Source of the DNA: Bacteroidota bacterium | Lineage (GTDB): Bacteria; Bacteroidota; Bacteroidia; NS11-12g; UBA9320 | DNA length: 64,000 nt | Direction of reading: 5' to 3' | NCBI GenBank assembly: GCA_016124755.1 | Contig: WGNA01000029.1 | Span: forward strand, 1-64,000 | Shown here: in pieces, positions 57,312-64,000 of the stretch | Layout: each line of letters begins with the position of its first letter | Position numbering within the stretch: position 1 is the stretch's first letter | Translations under genes and position numbers: made by a program | Notes under the pieces: model-generated | The model's database searches: none | What the model was told of the DNA's origin: nothing | What the model saw: only the letters and a program-made list of their open reading frames with translations

Positions 57312-58068
57312 ACTTGTCTTGCTGAATCGATTTTACAAATCCCTCGTTTCTTGAAATGCCTTTATTCTTTCCCCTGAGATCGGAGGCATTCACTAAAAAA
57401 TCTGTGTAGGTTAGCCAATCAGAGTCTACGCCCAATGCATCAACCAGACCGCGGATTACCTCCAGATCGGGAGTTTCGTCCACTGTCATACGCACTGATT
57501 CGAAATCATATCCTTCTTCGAAATTGGCAGAACGAAATATCGCACCACCTTTAAATGTGGAGTTTTTCCAGATGTAGGGTGTTACATGTTCACGCTCAGA
57601 TTCAAGTCTTGCTGATTTCCATGCTTTTTCCAGGGCAGCGAATCTAAAAACTTCAACGTCCTGACCATCCGGATATGTTGGGTTTAACGTGTTGGAGCAA
57701 TAATCCAAATTGTTGCTAATGGCGTACTGAATAACTTTATCTATTAATACCGGATCAACCAGTGGACAATCAGAAGTAATCCGAACAACATAGTCAGGTT
57801 GTTCATCCTTTACCGCTTGGTAATATCTATCCAGTACATCGTTCAAGGATCCCCTGAATAAATCGCAACCAAATTGTTTTACCAATTCTACTACCTGGTC
57901 ATCCTCGGTTTCTGTGGTAGTTGCAACGATGAATTTTGAAATTAATTTGCTCTTCATCACCCGGTATGAATGAAGTTCGAGCATTGACATACCGTGGATG
58001 TCTTTCATAATTTTACCCGGCAATCGACTTGAGCCACTTCTGGCCTGACTAACAGCGATGATTTTCAT
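57301..58068 (-). CDS. SpsF-like cytidylyltransferase
   Basis: A 255-residue nucleotidyltransferase. The N-terminal ARSGSSRLPGK (9-19) is the nucleotide-binding motif of CMP-sialate-synthetase-like SpsF proteins, with DYVVRITSDCPLVDP the metal-binding region. It should activate a sugar or nonulosonate as its CMP form, next to the NeuB-like synthase three genes upstream. The C-terminal 40 residues (SDLRGKNKGISRNEG) are a family tail. It overlaps its neighbours by 4 bp (upstream) and 11 bp (downstream). Confidence 0.85.
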   Translation of the reverse strand: MKIIAVSQARSGSSRLPGKIMKDIHGMSMLELHSYRVMKSKLISKFIVATTTETEDDQVVELVKQFGCDLFRGSLNDVLDRYYQAVKDEQPDYVVRITSDCPLVDPVLIDKVIQYAISNNLDYCSNTLNPTYPDGQDVEVFRFAALEKAWKSARLESEREHVTPYIWKNSTFKGGAIFRSANFEEGYDFESVRMTVDETPDLEVIRGLVDALGVDSDWLTYTDFLVNASDLRGKNKGISRNEGFVKSIQQDKYVR

Positions 58069-58940
58069 AATTTCCAGTTCGACGGATAGAGCAATGCAGG
58101 ATTATCGATGATAATTCCCTCTATTTCAAGCATCACGTCATTAGGCAAAATTACATGTAAAGACCGGATGTTCTTTTGGAGTTGGGTCAAACTATCCACA
58201 CCAATCAAAACTTTATCAATGAGCTCTTGCTTACATACGTACCAGAGCGCAATAGTTTCCAGATTCGTATTGTATCTTTTTGTGATTTCGCGGATATGCT
58301 TTAAAGCTGGTTTTAATGCTGAAAGTGATTCGGGTATTTCTTCAATGGGTTTAAAAAATAAACCTTGCAGAAAGGCAGATCGGGTGTGAATTTCAATTCC
58401 CAGTTCGTGTGCCCGTTTAAAATACTTCCCTCTCTGAATATGGTTGTCTAATAAATTAAAAGGCACCTGAATTATTTTTATTTCCGAATAATTCAGACTC
58501 TTCTCTAATTCTTCATTCGTATAAACGGAAACTCCGATTTTTTGAACAAATCCGCCACTTACCACTTCATTAATCTCCGACTGATCTTCTCCGTATCTGC
58601 GCTCCATTGATTCAAATGAGTGATACAGGTAAGCATATAAATTTTTGATCTGCAAACGATCTAATGAGGTTTGAAGAGAATCGGTTAAGGTAGAGGATGA
58701 GGTAGAATCCAACTTACTTATGACTTCGAAGGAGTAACCATCCTTTTTGAAGTAATTTCCCAGAACGATTTCAGAATCTCCATAGGCAGTGGCGGTGTCA
58801 ATTGTTGTTATACCCTGCTCGTGGGCAAAATCCAGTATAGATTTTACATCGTGTTCAGTTGGTTTGCCAATCCTATTATTTACACCGTAATCGAGTCCGA
58901 ATTGAACCGTACCCAATACAATTTTACTCTCAGGAATCAC
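58065..58940 (-). CDS. Aldo/keto reductase
   Basis: A 291-residue NADPH-type AKR with a TIM barrel. The N-terminal LGTVQFGLDYGVNN and DTATAYGDSE (tyrosine near 54) are the typical catalytic strand, and VLIGVDSLTQLQKNI is the C-terminal cofactor loop. It overlaps both neighbours by 4 bp. In glycan operons such reductases act on keto sugars. An SpsF-AKR-class III aminotransferase group next to NeuB is a recurring set in Bacteroidota and Firmicutes spore or capsule loci (from memory). Confidence 0.82.
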   Translation of the reverse strand: MIPESKIVLGTVQFGLDYGVNNRIGKPTEHDVKSILDFAHEQGITTIDTATAYGDSEIVLGNYFKKDGYSFEVISKLDSTSSSTLTDSLQTSLDRLQIKNLYAYLYHSFESMERRYGEDQSEINEVVSGGFVQKIGVSVYTNEELEKSLNYSEIKIIQVPFNLLDNHIQRGKYFKRAHELGIEIHTRSAFLQGLFFKPIEEIPESLSALKPALKHIREITKRYNTNLETIALWYVCKQELIDKVLIGVDSLTQLQKNIRSLHVILPNDVMLEIEGIIIDNPALLYPSNWKL

Positions 58941-59599
58941 TTAAATGGGTTAGGAATGTAGGCTTCAGAATTTTTTCTGATCACGTCAATGCTGATCATT
59001 TGATCGGGACCGGCGTTCATTCCGGCATCCGGATGAGGGAGCATTGTTCGTTGCAAAAGGGTAAATTCAGGATTCCAGGTAAATAATGATGAATACTCCA
59101 TTTTATAACTTTTTAATCCTTCTAAATGATGATAAGGATTGAAATATGGAATAAAGGAAAGAAAGTCCATGATGATAATGTGTCCGTTATTCTTCAAAAC
59201 GCGATTACATTCTGAAGCAATGGAGAACAAATCCTTTCGGTCACATAAATATAAACAAAACCCATAGATCACCACATCGAAAGAATTGTCAGGAAAAGGA
59301 AGTAAATCTGCTGTGCCGACCTTCAGATTTAAAAAAGGAAATTTTTCCAAACCCTCTTCAATAGCCTTTGATGAAGGATCAATGCCGCTCATTCTTGAAG
59401 CAAATTCGGTTGATAAAAATGCGGGTCTGAAGCCATTAGAACAGCCGATTTCCAGAGTGTCTTTACCTCCGAGTTGCCATTGTTCAATTGCTTTCACAAT
59501 CGGATCAGATTTCATGTCAAGAACAGCGGGGTGCTCCTGATTCCGAAGAAACCAGTTATTTCCTTCCGATTTTAAAAATATATCTTTCTGATCGTTCAT
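58937..59599 (-). CDS. SAM-dependent methyltransferase
   Basis: A 220-residue class I methyltransferase. The SAM motif DTLEIGCSNGFRPAFL is clear, with FDVVIYGFCLYLCDRKDL as motif II and LKNNGHIIIMDFLS as motif III. It overlaps the AKR gene by 4 bp. It probably modifies the nonulosonate or its precursor. Confidence 0.8.
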   Translation of the reverse strand: MNDQKDIFLKSEGNNWFLRNQEHPAVLDMKSDPIVKAIEQWQLGGKDTLEIGCSNGFRPAFLSTEFASRMSGIDPSSKAIEEGLEKFPFLNLKVGTADLLPFPDNSFDVVIYGFCLYLCDRKDLFSIASECNRVLKNNGHIIIMDFLSFIPYFNPYHHLEGLKSYKMEYSSLFTWNPEFTLLQRTMLPHPDAGMNAGPDQMISIDVIRKNSEAYIPNPFK

Positions 59600-59600
59600 C

Positions 59601-60125
59601 TCAGAATTCCTCTGCTAATAGCGACAGCAAGAAACTATCATGATACTTTCCGTTGTAAAAACAATTACTTCTCAGTTTGCCGTCTATTTTAAATCCTAAT
59701 TTCTGGTAGAGATCGAGTTTTTTTGTATCGAATTCATATAACTCCATCCAGATTTTATTTAAATTAAGCGTGCGAAAACCATAGTTGATAAGTGTTCGGG
59801 AAGCATCTTCGGCAATTCCCTTGTCGTCTATATACTGGTCGTCGGCGCCCAGATAAAAAGAGAAGTCAGCGGAACGGATAATCCAATTAATATATAATAA
59901 TCCGCAGGCACCTATCGGACGGTTTTCATTAAGGGATTCAATAACAAACATAAAATCTCCGGATGCTTGATTGGTCTTATCAAACCAGGCTTCCTGATTC
60001 GACATATTAAGTTCTCTGAACTCCCGGAAGTGTTTTCGGAAATCATCCTTATTTCTCCAGTCGCGCAACATCTGAAGATCTTCTTTCTCAACGGAACGCA
60101 ATCCGGTTTTTTTTCCTAGAATCAT
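59601..60125 (-). CDS. GNAT acetyltransferase (PseH/RimJ-like)
   Basis: A 174-residue GNAT acyltransferase. The RDWRNKDDFRKHF helix and the IGACGLLYINW strand belong to the fold, and the acetyl-CoA loop lies near GIAEDASRTLINYGFRTLN. PseH and LegH proteins of this kind N-acetylate an amino sugar before NeuB acts, and the gene overlaps neuB by 4 bp. The donor is likely acetyl-CoA. Confidence 0.78.
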   Translation of the reverse strand: MILGKKTGLRSVEKEDLQMLRDWRNKDDFRKHFREFRELNMSNQEAWFDKTNQASGDFMFVIESLNENRPIGACGLLYINWIIRSADFSFYLGADDQYIDDKGIAEDASRTLINYGFRTLNLNKIWMELYEFDTKKLDLYQKLGFKIDGKLRSNCFYNGKYHDSFLLSLLAEEF

Positions 60126-61183
60126 ACAAAGTGCTCTTTGGTTAAATGTTCTCCTTTATTGATATTTTTTGTAACAGTTTTACCAATCAAAGTGCTCCAC
60201 ATATATGGAGGCAAACCGTCTTCCGGACAAGGTCTGAGATACTCTAAATATTCACGGTTAATGATTTCCCCGATTTTTAGATTCCTGTTAACGCGTATGC
60301 TTCTCCTCTGAACCAGTGCCGATTGTTTTTCATTATCCTCAATTTTCTTAACACCATTTCCCAAAGCATAAAATAATTCATAAGAACGATCAACCATGTC
60401 TCTCCAGGTAGAAGGATTCATGGCGAATTTGTGATCCGGTCCTTCTCGATGGTTGTCGTCTGTGAAATGTTTTTCAAATACCCGGGCACCTAATGCTATT
60501 GAGCCTAAAACTGTAGCGTGTCCGTGTGTATGGTCTGAGAGTCCCAATATAATTCCCGGATATTTTTCTGCATACGTTTTCAGGACGTTGAGTTGTATGT
60601 ATTTAAAGTTTTCCGTGCTGGCAGTGTAGTTCGTATTGCATTGCATTAAAACCAATTGATCTGTTTGTTTTTGCAATACCGACATGGCTCGCTCTACATC
60701 ATCCATGGTAGAAGCGCCGCTTGCGATAATAACGGGTTTGTTTTTTCCGGCGATGTATTCCAGAATTTCAATCCATGTGATGTCTCCGCTGCCGACCTTA
60801 TAGATATCCAGATACGGATCAACCTGATCAACCGATTCAAAATCATAAGGACTGGTGAAATAATGAATTCCTACTTCATCACATTTCTCCTTTAGTATAG
60901 CTGTCCAATCAGAAGAAATGCTGGCATCCTCATAAACTTCATACACGCTTTTCTTCCAGGCTGCCTGATGGGAAAGTTTACCTCCCATGTTGCGGAATCC
61001 CACGTCGCTTACAATTTTGGCAGCCTGAAAATTCTGGAATTTGGCAGCATCGGCACCTGCATCTTTGGCTAATTCGATTAACCGGAGAGCGCGATTTAAA
61101 TCTCCGTCGTGGTTTGCCGCAATGTCAGCAATAAAATAAAGTTTATCGTTCGCAATTCCGATTTCGGCTAATGTCTTACTCAT
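60122..61183 (-). CDS. neuB: N-acetylneuraminate synthase family protein (NeuB/PseI/LegI)
   Basis: A 353-residue synthase that condenses phosphoenolpyruvate with an amino-hexose to give a nine-carbon nonulosonic acid. The TIM-barrel part has FIADIAANHDGDLNRAL (the usual form is AEIGINHNGD), TSPYDFESVD and GLSDHTHGHA, plus EKHFTDDNHREGPDH. The C-terminal SAF/antifreeze-like domain runs about 295-353. It is the key enzyme showing nonulosonate synthesis. Whether the product is sialic, pseudaminic or legionaminic type cannot be fixed from sequence. Confidence 0.92.
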   Translation of the reverse strand: MSKTLAEIGIANDKLYFIADIAANHDGDLNRALRLIELAKDAGADAAKFQNFQAAKIVSDVGFRNMGGKLSHQAAWKKSVYEVYEDASISSDWTAILKEKCDEVGIHYFTSPYDFESVDQVDPYLDIYKVGSGDITWIEILEYIAGKNKPVIIASGASTMDDVERAMSVLQKQTDQLVLMQCNTNYTASTENFKYIQLNVLKTYAEKYPGIILGLSDHTHGHATVLGSIALGARVFEKHFTDDNHREGPDHKFAMNPSTWRDMVDRSYELFYALGNGVKKIEDNEKQSALVQRRSIRVNRNLKIGEIINREYLEYLRPCPEDGLPPYMWSTLIGKTVTKNINKGEHLTKEHFV

Positions 61184-62079
61184 TCTGATTTTGGGTTAAA
61201 ATCTGCGTGAAGTTCATCGAATCCTTTGGTATATGAAAACATTTCAGCAGGAAAGTATTTTTTGATTTTACTAATATCCATCGAAGTATTATCAGGTCTT
61301 CTTATCGGGAACATATCGGGTGTGGAAATGGTTGATTTTACCTGATCAATGTTGAATCCGAACTGAGCAGCTATTTCTTGAATAAATTCGAATTTGCTCA
61401 AAGCCTTGTCTCCTCCGGCGTTGTAAATTCCTGATTCCGGTGGATTCATGCAAATTGCGAAAATTAAATCTGCCAATTGACCTACATAAAGAGGTGTGAA
61501 AATTACATTGCTAAAGCCACTGACTTCATTTCCGGATTGCAGTTCTCCCACAGCCCATTCGAAAAGTGATTTGCCAGTAGGATAAGAAAAACCATAAAAG
61601 TTTGTTCTCAGAATAATTGCATTTGGATTGCTGATTAGTGAAGCACATTCTCCTTCGAACTTAGAAAAGGCGTAATAATTTTTAGGATAAACCGGATGTA
61701 ATTCTGTGTAGTTTGATGAATCTCCATCATATACAGAATCCGTTGAAATGTAAATAAATGTGGCTTCCGAAAATGCAGATGCCAGAAAACGGGTTGCGGA
61801 AACGTGCAATTCGTATGTGTAATCGCGATTCACTTCGCAATCATTTAAATTTACATTGGCAACGCAATGAATGATTATATCAAAATCTACCTGACATATA
61901 TTTTTTAATACCACCGGATCCGTAAGGTCGCCGATAAACATGTGATCGTCACTGAGAATTTCTGACGATTTTCTCCCGGAACCGTAAATCTCGAATTGGC
62001 CTTGAGAAAGTGTGTTCAGAACGCGGCTGCCCAGCATTCCGTTTATTCCGGTGATAAGTACTTTCTTTTTTTGACTCAA
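61180..62079 (-). CDS. RmlD-like SDR reductase
   Basis: A 299-residue NAD(P)-dependent extended SDR. The Rossmann motif GINGMLGSR is at 11-19, STDSVYDG at 112-119 and the catalytic Y136-x3-K140 (YAFSK) is typical. Relatives reduce a 4-keto sugar (dTDP-4-keto-rhamnose reductase type). Here it probably acts on the 4-keto sugar made by the dehydratase 5 bp upstream. It overlaps neuB by 4 bp. Confidence 0.85.
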   Translation of the reverse strand: MSQKKKVLITGINGMLGSRVLNTLSQGQFEIYGSGRKSSEILSDDHMFIGDLTDPVVLKNICQVDFDIIIHCVANVNLNDCEVNRDYTYELHVSATRFLASAFSEATFIYISTDSVYDGDSSNYTELHPVYPKNYYAFSKFEGECASLISNPNAIILRTNFYGFSYPTGKSLFEWAVGELQSGNEVSGFSNVIFTPLYVGQLADLIFAICMNPPESGIYNAGGDKALSKFEFIQEIAAQFGFNIDQVKSTISTPDMFPIRRPDNTSMDISKIKKYFPAEMFSYTKGFDELHADFNPKSE

Positions 62080-62084
62080 TTTAT

Positions 62085-63104
62085 TTAAATGATAAAAGTG
62101 GTATCAACATGTTCCACGATTAATTTTCTCAGCGTCGGTATATCCACCCAATCTGTATTTTCACCGGAATTATATTCAAAACCTTCTGTCACTTTTTTAG
62201 CGTTAAAAGTGGAAATAAAACTTTCAAGACTCCATTTTGTCACTGTAGGCAATATTGCATAGTACTTTCCCAGATCATAGCAATAATAGGAATCAGAAGA
62301 GGTAATCATTTCTTCGTGAATTTTCTCACCCGGTCGAACACCAACGATTTCTTTTTTACACTCCGGAGCAATTGCTTCAGCTACATCGGTAATTTTATAG
62401 GAAGGTATTTTAGGGACAAAAATTTCCCCACCCCATGAATGATACAGAGCGTGAAGCACCATATCGACGCCTTCACTTAAGGTGATGTTAAACCGGGTCA
62501 TCTTTTCATCCGTAATCGGAATAATACCATCCTTTTTCTTTTTAATAAAAAATGGAATCACGGAACCGTTTGAACCCATTACATTTCCATACCGCACAAC
62601 CGAAAAACGAATATCTCTTGCTCCTGTAATGTTGTTCGCGGATACGAACAGTTTGTCACTTGCAAGTTTGGTAGCCCCATACAAATTGATAGGAGCAGCA
62701 GCCTTATCAGTTGACAAAGCAACAACTCTTCGAACCCCACATTTGATACATGCGTTGATTACATTTTCGGCCCCCATAATATTGGTTTTAATGCATTCCA
62801 TCGGATTGTATTCTGCTATGGGAACATGTTTCATTGCTGCGGCATGAATAACATCTTCAATTCCCTCCATTGCACGTTCCAGCCTTTCATAATCTCTGAC
62901 GTCGCCAATGAAATACCGGATAAACGGGTAGTCTTTCTCCGGAAATTTCTGAGCCATTTGAAACTGCTTTTGCTCATCTCTTGAATACACAACTAATCTT
63001 TTAATTCCGGGATTATCACATATAATACGTTCTACCAGAGCCTGTCCTAACGAACCGGTACCTCCAGTGATTAATACTTTTTCTATTGTATTTTTTTCAG
63101 ACAT
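62085..63104 (-). CDS. pseB: UDP-N-acetylglucosamine 4,6-dehydratase (PseB/FlaA1-like)
   Basis: A 339-residue soluble SDR. The Rossmann motif GGTGSLG is at 14-20. The catalytic site reads STDKAAAPINLYGATK with T132, D133, K134, Y142 and K146, the arrangement of PseB-type inverting dehydratases (TDK and YxxxK). It makes UDP-4-keto-6-deoxy sugar, the first step of pseudaminic/legionaminic-type synthesis. No membrane domain is present, unlike CapD/WbpM. The next gene in the operon reduces 4-keto sugars. Confidence 0.9.
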   Translation of the reverse strand: MSEKNTIEKVLITGGTGSLGQALVERIICDNPGIKRLVVYSRDEQKQFQMAQKFPEKDYPFIRYFIGDVRDYERLERAMEGIEDVIHAAAMKHVPIAEYNPMECIKTNIMGAENVINACIKCGVRRVVALSTDKAAAPINLYGATKLASDKLFVSANNITGARDIRFSVVRYGNVMGSNGSVIPFFIKKKKDGIIPITDEKMTRFNITLSEGVDMVLHALYHSWGGEIFVPKIPSYKITDVAEAIAPECKKEIVGVRPGEKIHEEMITSSDSYYCYDLGKYYAILPTVTKWSLESFISTFNAKKVTEGFEYNSGENTDWVDIPTLRKLIVEHVDTTFII

Positions 63105-63130
63105 CTGTTAAATGCTCTTTTAATATATCG

Positions 63131-64000
63131 TTATTCTGTTTCGTATTCGTTTTTGTGCTGAAGTAATTCATTATACGAAATGGTTCTTGAAATGGTACCA
63201 TTTTCCATTACCACAATTCTGTCTGCCCTGGCTAAGGTACTAACCCGATGTGCAACTATAATTATCGTTTTATGCAAGTTGGTAAGACCTGCAATTAATT
63301 CAGAAATAGTTTTTTCCGTTTCGGGATCCAATGCACTGGTCGGCTCATCAAAAATAAAAATGTCGGAATCTTTGTAAAGACTTCTTGCGATGGCAATTCT
63401 TTGCTTTTGTCCTCCTGATAAATTCTCTCCTTTTTCGGTAAGCAGATGATCCAAACCTTCGGGAAACATGGCAATCAGACTTTCTAATTGTGTTTGTTTT
63501 ACGATTTCCAGAATGCGACCTTCATTTACCTCGGAGTTGTCAAATCCGAATGCAATGTTCTCCCGAATGGTCCCTTCTTTAATAAATACATCCTGTTGCA
63601 CGTATGCCAACATTTTTTGGTAGGACTGCGAATTGGTTTCTTCTATGCTCTGACCATCAACTGTGAGTTCACCTGAGTCCGGAATTAAAAATCGTAGCAT
63701 TACATTCAGTAAGGTTGATTTTCCACTACCAGATTCACCCACAATACCAACAAATTCTCCTTTTTGAATTTTTAAATTAATTCCATCTAATGTGGATTTC
63801 CTTTCCGGATAACTGTAGCTAATATTTTTTAACTCCAGTGCATTTGAAATATGCATTTGACGGGCATTTTCAAATTTAGTCAGGTTCTCCTTAAGGTGAA
63901 TTAATTCAGAAGGGACATAGCTGAGATTTTTAACATTGAGTAATGCATTCATCATCCGGTTTAACGATGGAACAATGCGAAACGCCGCAATACCAAATGA
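63131..64000 (-). CDS. ABC flippase-type transporter, 5' truncated by window end
   Basis: The reading frame stays open to 64000 with no start codon needed: upstream of the internal ATG at 63955 the frame translates as FGIAAFRIVPSLNR, the end of the membrane domain of MsbA/PglK-type ABC exporters. The NBD has VGESGSGKST, SGGQKQRIAIARSL, FIFDEPTSALD and IVAHR. PglK-type proteins flip lipid-linked oligosaccharides, which fits the head of a glycan operon. The gene ends 26 bp before the pseB start. The rest of the protein lies outside the window. Confidence 0.88.
   Translation of the reverse strand, partial: SFGIAAFRIVPSLNRMMNALLNVKNLSYVPSELIHLKENLTKFENARQMHISNALELKNISYSYPERKSTLDGINLKIQKGEFVGIVGESGSGKSTLLNVMLRFLIPDSGELTVDGQSIEETNSQSYQKMLAYVQQDVFIKEGTIRENIAFGFDNSEVNEGRILEIVKQTQLESLIAMFPEGLDHLLTEKGENLSGGQKQRIAIARSLYKDSDIFIFDEPTSALDPETEKTISELIAGLTNLHKTIIIVAHRVSTLARADRIVVMENGTISRTISYNELLQHKNEYETE

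Overview
The window is a 64 kb piece of a Bacteroidota chromosome, most like an environmental, Flavobacteriales-type lineage. The evidence is: type IX secretion (T9SS) C-terminal sorting domains on several secreted proteins, HmuY-family heme proteins with a TonB receptor, a DUF3098 gene between ftsX and uppP, a three-gene b558-type succinate dehydrogenase, a CcmB-like permease, and starts that lack clear Shine-Dalgarno sites. No rRNA, tRNA, CRISPR array, integrase or transposase gene was seen. Genus cannot be given from sequence reading alone.

Layout. 1-2.1 kb: an ArsR regulator with an SRPBCC/AHSA1 partner behind two dyad operators, then a VIT1/CCC1-type metal transporter. 2.1-3.3 kb: tandem ~303-bp non-coding repeats. 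3.3-10.4 kb: OmpA-like protein, large secreted M4 metallopeptidase, CcmB, TerB-like protein, biotin carboxylase. 10.5-12.3 kb: an AT-rich two-gene island (AAA/ABC-type ATPase plus small partner), a candidate defence module. 12.5-18.3 kb: a T9SS cargo protein, a 401-bp repeat array, a heterodimeric ABC exporter and a hairpin-rich gap. 18.4-23.8 kb: a heme-uptake operon (HmuY, TonB receptor, second HmuY) with a divergent PchR-like AraC regulator. 23.9-31.6 kb: Na+-export-type ABC pair, WD40 protein, RidA, a very large Npt-type transporter/HEAT/cNMP fusion, HD hydrolase. 31.8-35.9 kb: riboflavin synthase joined to sdhCAB. 36-40 kb: ftsX-DUF3098-uppP, apaG, recR. 40.1-41 kb: a second array of the ~303-bp repeat family, inverted. 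41-46.2 kb: holB-ricT and a YfhO-like membrane protein, then a 275-bp repeat array. 47.2-64 kb: one long leftward surface-glycan operon.

How genes work together. The terminal operon carries the core of nonulosonic (sialic-like) acid synthesis: PseB-type dehydratase, RmlD-like reductase, NeuB-family synthase, GNAT acetyltransferase, SpsF-type cytidylyltransferase, aldo/keto reductase, class III aminotransferase and methyltransferases. It also holds glycosyltransferases, a deacetylase-like protein, a heparinase-like lyase and an ABC flippase cut by the window end. The heme operon pairs secreted or lipid-anchored heme binders with one outer-membrane receptor. Riboflavin synthase next to SDH links flavin supply to a flavoenzyme.

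The most unusual feature is the number of long-period, apparently non-coding tandem repeats: four arrays with periods of about 303, 401, 304 and 275 bp, two of them the same family 38 kb apart in opposite orientation. Other points worth following are the ATPase/partner island and the nonulosonate operon with a glutamate-semialdehyde-aminomutase-like enzyme.
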